64,000 bases of DNA from positions 1-64,000 of the forward strand of contig NZ_JAAKGP010000012.1 in NCBI RefSeq assembly GCF_011043545.1, in the 5' to 3' direction. Both the position numbers and the translations under genes were made by a program. Below, in pieces: positions 25,610 through 34,295 of this stretch. Position 1 is the first letter of the stretch. Each line of letters opens with the position of its first letter. Origin of the DNA: Rhodobacter sp. SGA-6-6. Lineage in GTDB: Bacteria; Pseudomonadota; Alphaproteobacteria; Rhodobacterales; Rhodobacteraceae. The notes beneath the pieces are model-generated. The model was not told the DNA's origin and searched no databases. It saw only the letters and a list, made by a program, of their open reading frames with translations.

Positions 25610-26680
25610 ATGACCGGAGTCCTTCCCGACAGCGCCATCCGCCGGATGCTGGAGGATGGCGTCCTCGCCGCCGACCCCGCCGTCACCGATGCGCAGGTGC
25701 AGCCCGCCAGCCTGGACCTGCGGCTGGGGACCGTGGCCTACCGCGTCCGCGCCTCCTTCCTGGCCGGACGGGGCCGCACGGTGGCCGGCCGCATCGCCGA
25801 GTTCGAGATGCACCGGGTCGACCTGACCGAAGGCGCGGTGCTGGAGAAGGGCTGCGTCTACCTGATCCCGCTGGCCGAGCGGCTGGCGCTGCCGCCGGGG
25901 GTGACGGCGGTGGCCAATGCCAAGTCCTCCACCGGGCGGCTGGACCTCTTGACCCGCACCATCACCGACGGCGGCACCGAATTCGACCGCATCGCCGAGG
26001 GCTACCACGGCCCCTTGTATGCCGAGGTCTGCCCGCGGTCGTTCTCGGTGCTGGTCCGCGCCGGGCAAAGGCTGAACCAGATCCGCTTCCGCAGCGGCCA
26101 GGCCCTGCTGTCGGATGCCGAGCTGGCGGCGCTGCACGCGCAGGACCCGCTGGTCGACGGCACGCCGCTGATCTCGGAAGGTTTGGGCTTCTCGGTCGAC
26201 CTGAAGCCTACGACCGGCACCCTCGTCGGCTACCGCGCCAAGCCGCATACCGGCGTCGTCGATCTCGACCGCATCGGCCATTATCCCGCCCGCGACTTCT
26301 GGGAGGAGGTCCATGCCGAGGACGGCCGCGTCATCCTCGACCCCGGCGCCTTCTACATCCTGGTCAGCCGCGAGGCGGTGACGATCCCGCCCGACTATGC
26401 CGCCGAGATGGCGCCCTATCTGGCGATGGTCGGCGAGTTCCGGGTGCATTACGCCGGCTTCTTCGACCCCGGCTTCGGCCATGCCAGCGCCGGCGGCAAG
26501 GGCAGCCGCGGCGTGCTGGAGGTGCGCTGCCACGAGGCGCCCTTCGTGCTGGAACACGGGCAGGTGGTGGGCCGGCTGGTCTACGAACGGATGCAGGCGC
26601 GGCCCGACCGGCTTTACGGCGCCGGGATCGCGTCGAACTACCAGGGCCAAGGCCTGAAGCTGGCCAAGCAGTTCCGCTAG
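25610..26680 (+). CDS. dcd: 2'-deoxycytidine 5'-triphosphate deaminase, long form
   Basis: Dcd converts dCTP to dUTP for thymidylate synthesis. The product is 356 residues, about twice the length of E. coli Dcd. It belongs to the long alphaproteobacterial form that looks like two fused Dcd/dUTPase-like folds. Motifs: VQPASLDLRLG, NAKSSTGRLDLLTRTITDGG, AEVCPRSFSVLVRAGQRLNQIRF and a second-half VGEFRVHYAGFFDPGFG. The ATG at 25610 follows AAAGGGG. It is convergent with the small gene at 26677, overlapping by 4 bp. Confidence 0.93.
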   Translation: MTGVLPDSAIRRMLEDGVLAADPAVTDAQVQPASLDLRLGTVAYRVRASFLAGRGRTVAGRIAEFEMHRVDLTEGAVLEKGCVYLIPLAERLALPPGVTAVANAKSSTGRLDLLTRTITDGGTEFDRIAEGYHGPLYAEVCPRSFSVLVRAGQRLNQIRFRSGQALLSDAELAALHAQDPLVDGTPLISEGLGFSVDLKPTTGTLVGYRAKPHTGVVDLDRIGHYPARDFWEEVHAEDGRVILDPGAFYILVSREAVTIPPDYAAEMAPYLAMVGEFRVHYAGFFDPGFGHASAGGKGSRGVLEVRCHEAPFVLEHGQVVGRLVYERMQARPDRLYGAGIASNYQGQGLKLAKQFR

Positions 26681-26877
26681 AACCGCCGGGTCAGCCGCGC
26701 CGCCTTCTGCGCCTTCTGCGCCAAGTCGCGCGCCTTGCGGGCCTGTTCGCGCTCCTCCGGCGTCATCTGCTGCGGGGTCTTGCCGCGCCGCGACAGGTGG
26801 TCGATCCCGGCGTTGATGCCGCGGTGCATCAGCTTGCGCATCACCATGTTCAGAATCTGCGTCAGGAAGCGTTCCAT
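26677..26877 (-). CDS. Small basic hypothetical protein, 66 aa
   Basis: The protein begins MERFLTQILNMVMRKLMHRG and ends in an Ala/Lys/Arg-rich helix (ARKARDLAQKAQKAARLTRRF). A proline- and glutamate-containing turn (KTPQQMTPEEREQ) lies between. It starts 10 bp after the scpB stop on the same strand, so it is probably the last gene of that operon. No function is known. The amphipathic N-terminus could touch the membrane. Confidence 0.7.
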   Translation of the reverse strand: MERFLTQILNMVMRKLMHRGINAGIDHLSRRGKTPQQMTPEEREQARKARDLAQKAQKAARLTRRF

Positions 26878-26887
26878 CCGGCCCTCC

Positions 26888-27520
26888 TCAGTCCTCGAAC
26901 AACTCGCTCTGGCCCGCCTGCGCCTCATCCTCCTCCTCCGAGGGCAGGGCCATCGGCGAGGGGCGGCTTTCCAGAAGGCCCGCGGCGCGGAGTTCCTTGA
27001 TCCCCGGCAGGTCGCGGGCCGATTCCAGCCCGAAGTGGTCGAGGAAGCCTTCGGTCACCACGAAGGTCACCGGCCGGCCCGGGGTCATCCGGCGGCGGCC
27101 GAGGCGGATCCATTCCAGCTCCATCAGCTGGTCGATGGTGCCGCGGCTGACCGCAACCCCGCGGATTTCCTCGATCTCCGCCCGGGTGACCGGCTGGTGA
27201 TAGGCGATGATCGCCAGCGTCTCGATGGCGGCGCGGCTGAGTTTCCGCGTCTCCACCGTCTCGCGGCTCATCAGGAAGCCGAGGTCGGCGGCGGTGCGGA
27301 AGGCCCAGGCGTCGCCGACCTTGACCAGCGTCACCCCCCGCCCCTCGTAGCGCTTGCGCAGGTGCACCAGCGCCTCGGCCGGGTCGGCGCCATGCGGCAT
27401 CCGCGCCTCCAGCTCGGCCACCGTCACCGGCTCGGCGCTGGCGAAGAGGATCGCCTCCACCATCCGCTCCTGCTCGCCCATCGGGGGCGCGGCGAACAGG
27501 CTCTGTTCTTCCGCGCTCAT
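26888..27520 (-). CDS. scpB: Segregation and condensation protein B
   Basis: ScpB is a winged-helix partner that dimerises and binds ScpA to form the kleisin complex with SMC. The 210-residue product shows MVEAILFASAEPVT, LSRAAIETLAIIAYHQPVTR and EIEEIRGVAVSRGT, the family core. The acidic tail (SEEEDEAQ) is non-conserved. The ATG at 27520 follows GGAGGG and overlaps the scpA stop by 4 bp. Confidence 0.96.
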   Translation of the reverse strand: MSAEEQSLFAAPPMGEQERMVEAILFASAEPVTVAELEARMPHGADPAEALVHLRKRYEGRGVTLVKVGDAWAFRTAADLGFLMSRETVETRKLSRAAIETLAIIAYHQPVTRAEIEEIRGVAVSRGTIDQLMELEWIRLGRRRMTPGRPVTFVVTEGFLDHFGLESARDLPGIKELRAAGLLESRPSPMALPSEEEDEAQAGQSELFED

Positions 27521-28314
27521 CCCTCCCTCCGCCGGATCTGGATCGGGGCGAAGGTCTCGCCCTGACGGATCGCCAGCTGGCCGCGCTTGGCCATTTCCAG
27601 CACGGCGGCGAAATGGGCGGCGGTGGCCGAGCGGCGGGCCATCGGCGTCACGTCCCAGCCCTCGGGCAGAAAGCTGGTCAGGTCGGACCATTCGCCGGCG
27701 TATCCGATCATGCCGCGCATCCGCTCCAGCGCCTGTTCCATGGTGAAGACATGCTCGCGGTCCATCACGAAGGGGCGGAATTCGTCCTTGGTGCGGATGC
27801 GGGCATAGGCGCGCATCAGGTCCAAGAGCGTGGCGTCGTAGCTGATGCGGCGGTGCAGGCTGATGCCTTCCGGCAGCCCGCGGCCGAAGAAGTCGCGGCC
27901 CAGCTGGTCGCGCGCCATCAGCCGCGCGGCCGCCTCGCGCATCGCCTGCAGCCGTTCCAGCTGGAAGGCCAGATGCGCGGCCAGATCCTCGGCGCTCGGC
28001 CCTTCCTCGCCGGGTTCGGGCGGCAGCAGCAGGCGGGATTTCAGGAAGGCCAGCCAGGCGGCCATCACCAGATAATCGGCGGCCAGCTCGATCCGCAGGC
28101 TGGTGGCGCGGTTGATAAAGGCCAGGTATTGCTCGGCCAGTTGCAGCACCGAGACGCGGCGCAGGTCCACCTTCTGGGTGCGGGAGAGCGTCAGCAGCAG
28201 GTCCAGCGGCCCCTCGAAACCGTCGACATCGACGATCAGCGCCTCGGCCGCCAGCCGGTCGGCCGGCGAGAGGCGTTCGGGCTGGGTCCAGTCCTCGGCG
28301 ACGGGATCAGGCAT
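27517..28314 (-). CDS. scpA: Segregation and condensation protein A
   Basis: ScpA is the kleisin subunit that closes the SMC ring. The 265-residue product has the N-terminal FEGPLDLLLTLSRTQKVDL motif and the C-terminal winged helix (FAAVLEMAKRGQLAIRQ). The ATG at 28314 overlaps the nagZ stop by 8 bp; a GTG three codons upstream is a possible alternative. The order nagZ-scpA-scpB is fixed in this order. Confidence 0.96.
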   Translation of the reverse strand: MPDPVAEDWTQPERLSPADRLAAEALIVDVDGFEGPLDLLLTLSRTQKVDLRRVSVLQLAEQYLAFINRATSLRIELAADYLVMAAWLAFLKSRLLLPPEPGEEGPSAEDLAAHLAFQLERLQAMREAAARLMARDQLGRDFFGRGLPEGISLHRRISYDATLLDLMRAYARIRTKDEFRPFVMDREHVFTMEQALERMRGMIGYAGEWSDLTSFLPEGWDVTPMARRSATAAHFAAVLEMAKRGQLAIRQGETFAPIQIRRREG

Positions 28315-29326
28315 GAAGCGCACCGCGGGTCATCGCCCGAAGCTCGGCCTCCAGCGCCGCGATGTCAACCTGCGGGGCGGGCCGGCGCGAGGCCAGCGCC
28401 GCCGCGGCCCGGGCGCGGGTGTCGGAGCGCATCTCGCCGGCGGCCGCGGCCACCTCCTGCATCTGCGCGAAATCGCCCTTACAGTGCAGCGCGATGTCGC
28501 AACCCGCCGCCAGCGAAGCAGCGGTGCGGTCGGCCAAGGAGCCCTTCAGCGCCTCCATGTTCAGGTCGTCGGTCATCAACAGGCCCGTGAAGCCGATCCG
28601 CTCGCGGATCAGCCGGATCATCGCCGGGCTCTGCGTCGCGGGCAGATGATCATGGGCGGCATAGACGATATGCGCCGTCATCGCCATCGGCAGGTCCGCC
28701 AGCGCCTTGAACGGGGCGAAGTCGATGCGCTCCAGCTCTTCCGCCGAAGCGGTGACGGTGGGCAGGTCGAGATGGGTGTCCATCTGCGACAGGCCATGGC
28801 CGGGCATGTGCTTGACCACGGGCCAGACGCCGCCGTCCTGCAATCCGTCCGCCACCGCACGGGCGATCACGGAAACCGTTGCGGGATCGGTGCCGTAGCA
28901 GCGGTTCTTCAGGAAGGGATGCGTCGCCTCGCGGGCCACATCGGCCACCGGCGCGCAATTGGCGTCGATCCCCACCGCCCGCAGTTCGGCCGCGATGATC
29001 CGCATCCGCAGGCGCATCGCCCGCGCCGCCTGCTCCACCGAAGCGCAGTTCGCCACCGTATCCAGCGGCGGCTGCCATTCGCGCCAGCAGGGCGCCCGCA
29101 GCCGCTGCACCCTTCCGCCCTCCTGATCCACCAGCACCGGCGCCTCGCGGCCCACGGCATCGCGCAGGGCGCCGGTCAGGCGGCGGAGCTGGTCGGGGTC
29201 CTCCACATTGCGGGCGAAGAGGATGAAGCCGAAGGGATCGCAGTCGCGGAAGAAGGCGCGTTCCTCGGGCAGCAGCACCGGCCCGGCGCAGCCGAAGATC
29301 GCCGCCCCGGTGCCGACGGACGTCAT
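28307..29326 (-). CDS. nagZ: Beta-N-acetylhexosaminidase NagZ
   Basis: NagZ removes GlcNAc from anhydro-muropeptides during cytoplasmic peptidoglycan recycling. The 339-residue GH3 enzyme has KHMPGHG at 172-178 followed by DTHLDLP, and the nucleophile aspartate region MTDDLNMEAL. The ATG at 29326 overlaps the SPOR gene stop by 4 bp. Its products can signal beta-lactamase induction in other bacteria; no ampR-like gene is nearby. Confidence 0.96.
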   Translation of the reverse strand: MTSVGTGAAIFGCAGPVLLPEERAFFRDCDPFGFILFARNVEDPDQLRRLTGALRDAVGREAPVLVDQEGGRVQRLRAPCWREWQPPLDTVANCASVEQAARAMRLRMRIIAAELRAVGIDANCAPVADVAREATHPFLKNRCYGTDPATVSVIARAVADGLQDGGVWPVVKHMPGHGLSQMDTHLDLPTVTASAEELERIDFAPFKALADLPMAMTAHIVYAAHDHLPATQSPAMIRLIRERIGFTGLLMTDDLNMEALKGSLADRTAASLAAGCDIALHCKGDFAQMQEVAAAAGEMRSDTRARAAAALASRRPAPQVDIAALEAELRAMTRGALHA

Positions 29327-30234
29327 TTGTGGGCCACGGGGATGCAGCTGGCGTTCTCGATCAGCAGGGCCGAGCAGAAGCGGCGGGCGTCGTCCTCGCC
29401 CTCGAAGCCAAGCGCGCGCAGGCGGTAGAAGGTGCTGCCGCCGCTGACCGCCGACTGGATCACCATCGACTTGCCCTCCATCAGCACGCCGAAGCGGCCG
29501 GCGAGCCGGGTCCATTCGGCGCGGGCCTCCTTGTCGCTGTCGAAAGTGCCGAACTGCACCAGCCGCGTGCCGGGGGCAAGCGTCGCCGGGTCCACCTCGA
29601 CCGGCGGGGCGACCGCCACGGCGGCCTCGGGGGCGGCGGCGCGGTCGGGCCGCGGCATCGGCCGGGGCGAGCGGGTGACGGCGCCTTCCGGGGCGGGCAG
29701 TCCCTCGGCATCCAGCGCGGCGGTTTCCACCCCGGTCTCCACCGCCTCCGGCTCGATGCCCAATGCCTCGGCCAGCGCCGCGGCGACGGCATCGTCGCTT
29801 TCGCCGGCGGCGGGGGGCACCATGGCGGCGGGATCGGCCATGCTGGCGGGCTGCACCTCGGCCTCTTCCGGCGGCAGGCCGTCGGCGAGGCCCGGCCCGT
29901 CCTCCAGCGTCAGCTCCACCGGCTTCGGCGCCAGCACCAGCCGCTCGGCCGGGGGGGCGGCGGCGCCTTCGGCCACCACATCGTTGACGGCAAGGCCCTG
30001 ATGGTCGGCGATGGCGCCGCCGGGATCCTCGGGCGCCACCCGGGCCGGGCCTTCCAGCGCCCGGATCACCGGCACCCCGGCGATGTCGCGCACCGCCAGC
30101 TTGTAGCCCCAGAGGCCAAGCGCCACCACCAACGCGACCGAACTGGCCGCCCCCGCCATCTGCACCAGACGCTGCGCCCGGCCCGGCCCATGGGCCGCGG
30201 GCACGCCATATTCGGCAAAGTCCCTATCCGCCAT
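29323..30234 (-). CDS. SPOR-domain membrane protein
   Basis: The 303-residue protein has one N-terminal membrane span (about 30-50: ASSVALVVALGLWGYKLAV) and a long acidic Pro/Ala linker. A C-terminal SPOR domain follows (about 230-300: LVQFGTFDSDKEARAEWTRL, FYRLRALGFEGEDDARRFC). SPOR domains bind denuded glycan strands at the division septum, so this is probably a periplasm-facing cell-division protein. It is between argS and nagZ in an operon. Confidence 0.9.
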   Translation of the reverse strand: MADRDFAEYGVPAAHGPGRAQRLVQMAGAASSVALVVALGLWGYKLAVRDIAGVPVIRALEGPARVAPEDPGGAIADHQGLAVNDVVAEGAAAPPAERLVLAPKPVELTLEDGPGLADGLPPEEAEVQPASMADPAAMVPPAAGESDDAVAAALAEALGIEPEAVETGVETAALDAEGLPAPEGAVTRSPRPMPRPDRAAAPEAAVAVAPPVEVDPATLAPGTRLVQFGTFDSDKEARAEWTRLAGRFGVLMEGKSMVIQSAVSGGSTFYRLRALGFEGEDDARRFCSALLIENASCIPVAHK

Positions 30235-30300
30235 CACCGCCTCTGCCCGGCGGGTTGGCCCCGCCTGTTCCGCTGCCCGTCCCGGCCGAGGGCGCGTTCT

Positions 30301-32043
30301 TCAGCGCATTTCTTCGACCGGCGTCACGCCCAAGATAGCAAGACCGGCGCAAATGACAACGCTTACCGATTTTGCAAGGGCGATTTTCGCCTGCGAGGCT
30401 GCCGCATCCTCCTGCACGAAGCGCAGGGAGGCCTCGTCGTTGCCGCGGTTCCAGAAGCCGTGGAAGTCCGAGGCCAGTTCGTAAAGGTAGAAGGCGACCC
30501 GATGCGGCTCGTTGTTCCGCGCGGCGATCTCGACCAGCCGCGGCCATTCCGCCACCTTCTTCAAAAGCGCCAGTTCCGCCGGATGCGACAGCGCGCGATG
30601 GTCCGCCGCCAGCAGCACGGCATCGTCCACCGCGATCCCCGCCTCCGCCGCCTTGCGCAGCACCGAGTTCACCCGGGCATTGGCATACTGGACGTAGAAG
30701 ACCGGGTTGTCCTTCGACTGCTCCAGCACCTTGTCGAAGTCGAAGTCCAGCGCCACGTCGTTCTTGCGGGTCAGCATGATGAAGCGGGTGACGTCGGCGC
30801 CCGCCTGTTCCACCACATCGCGCAGGGTGACGAAGGTGCCGGCGCGCTTCGACATCTTGAACGGCTCGCCGCCCTTGAACAGCTTCACCAGCTGGATCAG
30901 CTTGATGTCCAGGGGCACCCGTCCGCCGGACAGGGCCGAGACGGCGGCTTTCATCCGCTTGACATAGCCGCCGTGGTCGGCGCCGAAGATGTCGATCAGC
31001 TGGTCGAAGCCGCGCTTCACCTTGGTGTAGTGATAGGCGATGTCGGGGGCGAAATAGGTCCAGCTGCCGTCCGATTTCTTCACCGGCCGGTCCACGTCGT
31101 CGCCATGGGCGGTGGAGCGGAACAGGGTCTGTTCGCGCGGCTCCCAGTCCTCGGGCGTCTTGCCCTTCGGCGGCTCCAGCACGCCCTCGTAGATCAGGCC
31201 GGCGGCGCGCAGTTCCTCGATCGCCGCCTCGATCTCGCCGGTGCCGTAAAGCGCCTTCTCGCTGGAATAGACATCCATCTCGACGCCGAGAAGCGCGAGG
31301 TCCGAGCGGATTTCCTGCATCATCATCGCGGTGGCGAAGTCGCGCACCTCGGCCAGCCAGTGCTGCTCGCCCTTGTCCAGCAGGGTCGGCCCGTATTTCG
31401 CCTTCAGCGCCTCGCCCACCGGGATCAGGTAGTCGCCGGGGTAAAGCCCCTCGCGGATTTCCGGCTCCAGCCCATGCGCCTCGCGGTAGCGCTCGTAGGC
31501 CGACCGCGCCAGCACGTCGACCTGCGCGCCGCCGTCGTTGATGTAGTATTCCCGGGTGACGTTCCAGCCGGCGAAGGCCAGCAGATTGGCCAGCGCATCG
31601 CCCACCACCGCGCCGCGGGTATGGCCGACATGCATCGGGCCGGTGGGATTGGCGGAGACGAATTCGACGTTGACCTTCGCGCCCGCGCCGATGTCCGACC
31701 GGCCGTAGTCCGTCCCCGCGGCCAGCACCTGCCGCACCACCCCCTGCCAGAGCGCCGGCGCCAGCCGCAGGTTCAGGAAGCCCGGGCCGGCCACGTCGGC
31801 GCCCTCGATCCGCGGGTCCTCCATCAGCGCGCGGGCCAGCGCATCGGCGATCTCGCGCGGCGGCTTGCCGGCGGGTTTCGCCAGCACCATGGCGGCATTG
31901 GTCGCCATGTCGCCATGGGCGGCGTCGCGCGGCGGCTCCACCGCCACGGCGGCAAGGTCGAGGCCGGGCGGCAGAAGGCCCTCGACCGTCATCCGGCCGA
32001 GGGCGTCCACGACGGCGCTGCGGAGATCCGCGAAGAGGTTCAT
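30301..32043 (-). CDS. argS: Arginyl-tRNA synthetase
   Basis: This class I synthetase charges tRNA-Arg. The 580-residue product has the HIGH-type motif HVGHTRG and the KMSKS-type FKMSKRAG. It has an N-terminal Add1 domain and a C-terminal DALR anticodon-binding domain ([16 protein letters not shown]). It heads the argS-SPOR-nagZ-scpA-scpB run, 66 bp before the SPOR gene. Confidence 0.98.
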   Translation of the reverse strand: MNLFADLRSAVVDALGRMTVEGLLPPGLDLAAVAVEPPRDAAHGDMATNAAMVLAKPAGKPPREIADALARALMEDPRIEGADVAGPGFLNLRLAPALWQGVVRQVLAAGTDYGRSDIGAGAKVNVEFVSANPTGPMHVGHTRGAVVGDALANLLAFAGWNVTREYYINDGGAQVDVLARSAYERYREAHGLEPEIREGLYPGDYLIPVGEALKAKYGPTLLDKGEQHWLAEVRDFATAMMMQEIRSDLALLGVEMDVYSSEKALYGTGEIEAAIEELRAAGLIYEGVLEPPKGKTPEDWEPREQTLFRSTAHGDDVDRPVKKSDGSWTYFAPDIAYHYTKVKRGFDQLIDIFGADHGGYVKRMKAAVSALSGGRVPLDIKLIQLVKLFKGGEPFKMSKRAGTFVTLRDVVEQAGADVTRFIMLTRKNDVALDFDFDKVLEQSKDNPVFYVQYANARVNSVLRKAAEAGIAVDDAVLLAADHRALSHPAELALLKKVAEWPRLVEIAARNNEPHRVAFYLYELASDFHGFWNRGNDEASLRFVQEDAAASQAKIALAKSVSVVICAGLAILGVTPVEEMR

Positions 32044-32110
32044 CTGATCAAATCCCGTATGATGCGCTCCGCATTGCCAGAGAGCACCATCCGGGTCAAG
32101 CCGGGCGCCC

Positions 32111-32182
32111 GGGGGCTCCTCGGGAACTTCGTTCCTCGTCGCCAGCCTGCGAGGAGGGCACGAAGTGCCGCGACGAGCCCCC
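32111..32182 (-). terminator. Long hairpin after the lysis cassette
   Basis: GGGGGCTC (32111) pairs with GAGCCCCC (32175-32182) and inner segments CTTCGT / ACGAAG also pair, giving a 70-nt stem-loop that touches the holin stop. There is no clear U-tract, so it may be an attenuator or an RNA-stabilising 3' structure between the holin gene and argS. Confidence 0.45.
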
Positions 32183-32658
32183 TACCCCGCCGCGCGCCAG
32201 TCCTGAAGCGCGGCGTTCTCCTCGGCCGCCGTCCCGCCGGCGGCATAGGGAGAGACCACGCCGCGGTTCCTGAAATACCAGGTCTCGCGGGCGCCGAAGT
32301 AGAAGGCGACGATGGCGCCGAGAAGCCACCACAGCGGCTCCGGCACCGCGTTCAGCCCGATCATCCGGTGGGCGAAGGCCTCGGGGTCCACCATGGCATA
32401 GACGAACAGCCCCAGCGTGCCGAAAGCCAGCAGAGGCCGCGGCATCCGGTTCAGCCCGTTGATCATCCGGTCGAACCAGCTCAGCGCCGGATGCTGGTAT
32501 TCCTCGCCCAATTGCCGCAGCGCCGCCATCTGCGCCTCGGCCGAGAGTTCCATCCGGCGGGTGGCCGAGGGCACGAAGATCTCCGCCACCCCCTTCGCCG
32601 CCTCTCCCAGGGCCCCCACCGCGGCGGGACCGCCGATCACCTTGCTTATGATTCCCAT
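32182..32658 (-). CDS. GTA-type three-span holin
   Basis: The 158-residue protein matches the 3-TM holin family associated with gene transfer agents. Hydrophobic spans are visible around MPRPLLAFGTLGLFVYAMV and EPLWWLLGAIVAFYFGA, plus a weaker N-terminal one. Holins open the inner membrane so that an endolysin reaches the wall. The start ATG at 32658 is 5 bp after the endolysin stop. In Rhodobacter capsulatus a homologous pair outside the main GTA cluster releases GTA particles. Confidence 0.82.
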   Translation of the reverse strand: MGIISKVIGGPAAVGALGEAAKGVAEIFVPSATRRMELSAEAQMAALRQLGEEYQHPALSWFDRMINGLNRMPRPLLAFGTLGLFVYAMVDPEAFAHRMIGLNAVPEPLWWLLGAIVAFYFGARETWYFRNRGVVSPYAAGGTAAEENAALQDWRAAG

Positions 32659-32663
32659 GGCCC

Positions 32664-33275
32664 CTACTCCCATCCGGCGGTGCGGGCGCGGTGCTGCGCC
32701 TCGGTCAGGTGGTATTTCGGCGCGATGAAGGCCTCGGCGCGGGTGATCCAGCCGCCCTTGCCGCCATCCTGGCGGCGGGCGTATTTGCGGCTGGCGGGGC
32801 GGGCGTCGGCCAGCGCGTAATAATAGTTGCGCCGGGCGATGCCGTAGGCGTCGGCCAGATGCGTCGGCGCCGCCTCCCAGGCCGCCTGCGCGGCGCGGAT
32901 GGTCTGCGGCCCGACCTGCCCGTCCGGGTCGCAGGGGAAGCCCATCTGGGTCAGCAGCCGTTGCAGGATCTTCACCGCATTCGCCCCGGCATTGACCTGC
33001 ATGTCGAAGACCGAGGGTTGGATCGCCTCGGGCAGCGCGCCGAGGCCGGGACGGGTGAAGTAGTGCTCGACATAGATGTCGACCGCTTGCGCCCGGGTCA
33101 GCGCCTTCACATCGGCCAGGTCGATCCGGCTGTCGCGGTTGACGTCGATCCCCAGGCGGCGGAGCGTGTGGATGGTCACGCCGTGGTTGGTGGCGCCGCC
33201 CGGATCGTCGGGGTCGTCGATGAAGCCGCCCTCGCGGGCGACGATGTCCTGCGCAATCTCTCTGACAGACAGCAT
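32664..33275 (-). CDS. GH108 endolysin (N-acetylmuramidase) of GTA lysis type
   Basis: The 203-residue protein has the GH108 N-terminal catalytic motif AREGGFIDDPDDPGGATNHG (E15 as acid) and a C-terminal peptidoglycan-binding domain 3 (PDGQVGPQTIRAAQAAWE). It lacks a signal peptide and so needs a holin, which is the next gene. The pair is too isolated to be a prophage: no capsid, tail or integrase genes are near. It cleaves glycan strands and lyses the GTA-producing subpopulation by analogy with Rhodobacter. Confidence 0.88.
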   Translation of the reverse strand: MLSVREIAQDIVAREGGFIDDPDDPGGATNHGVTIHTLRRLGIDVNRDSRIDLADVKALTRAQAVDIYVEHYFTRPGLGALPEAIQPSVFDMQVNAGANAVKILQRLLTQMGFPCDPDGQVGPQTIRAAQAAWEAAPTHLADAYGIARRNYYYALADARPASRKYARRQDGGKGGWITRAEAFIAPKYHLTEAQHRARTAGWE

Positions 33276-33391
33276 GGGCTTCCCTTGTCGGCAAAGCTCC
33301 CCCCGCGAGCACTCTGACCGGCGGCGGTTAACGGAAGCTGCGGAGAGCGCGCGGTTGGGAGCAGAGAAGCCTGCCAGCGCACCGTTAGCCC
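33276..33391. promoter_or_regulatory. Leader of the endolysin-holin operon
   Basis: This 116-bp stretch must hold the promoter of the lysis cassette if it is not read through from ccmE. It has one GTTAAC palindrome at 33327-33332, which contains a TTAAC half-site of the CtrA recognition sequence. A full TTAA-N7-TTAA is absent. I assign no promoter. Confidence 0.3.
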
Positions 33392-33599
33392 GGGCGGGAT
33401 CAGGCGAGGCACTGCCTCGCCCCCGCCCGTGCGCGGCGGCTGCACCCGGAGACGGTGGTGTCCCAAGACCACGAGAGGCCAGCGCCCGCCCGGGCGGGCG
33501 TGAAGCGCCCGCCGAGGGGCGGGCGGGCGCTGGCCGGGCCTTGGAGGCCCGGCCGGACAAGGGGAAGCGTTGCGCTGTGGCGAAGGCACGCCTTCGCCA
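33392..33599 (+). repeat. Dispersed four-hairpin repeat, copy D
   Basis: It has the same order H1-linker-H2-H3-H4 as copies A and B, with linker CACCCGGAGAC. H2 here has a longer perfect outer stem (GGCCAGCGCCCGCCC / GGGCGGGCGCTGGCC) and loop TGAAG. H4 (33578-33599) has a 2-nt loop. It separates ccmE from the endolysin gene, with H4 53 bp from the ccmE stop. It is antisense to both genes. Confidence 0.9.
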
Positions 33600-33652
33600 A
33601 GATACGGGCGGAACGGCGGAGCGGGCGGACGTGCCCTACCGCAAGCGGCCCC

Positions 33653-34150
33653 TTACCCCTCCGGGTCCTGATAGACGCCCTGTTCCTTCAGCGCGTCCAC
33701 CACTTCCTTCGGCATGTAGGTCTCGTCGTGCTTGGCCAGCACCTCGGTGGCAACGAAGGTCCCCCCCTCCATCTGCCCGAGCGCGATCATCCCCTGCCCT
33801 TCGGCGAAAAGGTCCGGCAGCACGCCGGTATAGCTGACCGGCACGCTTTCGTTGGTGTCGGTGACCCGGAAGGTCACCGTGGTCCCGGTGCCGCGGACCA
33901 GGCTGCCGTCCTCCACGAGCCCGCCGATGCGGAAGACCTCGCCCGCCGCGGGCGGCGTCTCGACCACTTCGGTGGGCGAGCGGAAGAAGTTGATGCCGTC
34001 GCGCATGGCATAGCCGATCAGCCCGGTCGCCAGCGCCAGCGCCACGAAGGCCAGCGCGATCACCTGGATGCGGCGCTGCTTCTTCAGGCCCTTGAGGCCG
34101 CGGAACTGGGTCTTGCCGGGGGTCTTGGCGGCGGCTTGGCTGGCTTGCAT
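33653..34150 (-). CDS. ccmE: Cytochrome c maturation heme chaperone CcmE
   Basis: CcmE carries heme covalently in the periplasm for c-type cytochrome assembly. The 165-residue product has one membrane span (about 29-48: QVIALAFVALALATGLIGYA) and the heme-attachment histidine H141 in LAKHDETYMP. The ATG at 34150 follows GGAGACAGCG; upstream in-frame codons are not needed. Other ccm genes are not adjacent. Confidence 0.96.
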   Translation of the reverse strand: MQASQAAAKTPGKTQFRGLKGLKKQRRIQVIALAFVALALATGLIGYAMRDGINFFRSPTEVVETPPAAGEVFRIGGLVEDGSLVRGTGTTVTFRVTDTNESVPVSYTGVLPDLFAEGQGMIALGQMEGGTFVATEVLAKHDETYMPKEVVDALKEQGVYQDPEG

Positions 34151-34295
34151 CGCTGTCTCCGGGGTTGCCTTGCGCCCCCTATAGGCCGGGGGGCGGCGGG
34201 CTGCCTTGACCTCGGTCAAACCGGGGTCTGCGCGGCATCTTTCCAGATAGGACCGCGCGGCCCTCCTGTCGAGGGGCCGCCGCCGCGGCAGCCGG

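Noticed and set aside
29329-32820. Plus-strand frame of 1163 codons opposite the SPOR gene, argS and the holin
   Set aside because: It crosses three real genes and two intergenic gaps on the other strand and has no domain.
32182-33275. Prophage remnant
   Set aside because: No integrase, capsid, tail or attachment repeats are near, and the flanks are core genes. The GTA-type lysis pair is the better explanation.
33276-33391. Full CtrA binding site at the lysis operon
   Set aside because: Only one TTAAC half-site inside GTTAAC is present. The second half at the required 7-bp spacing is missing.
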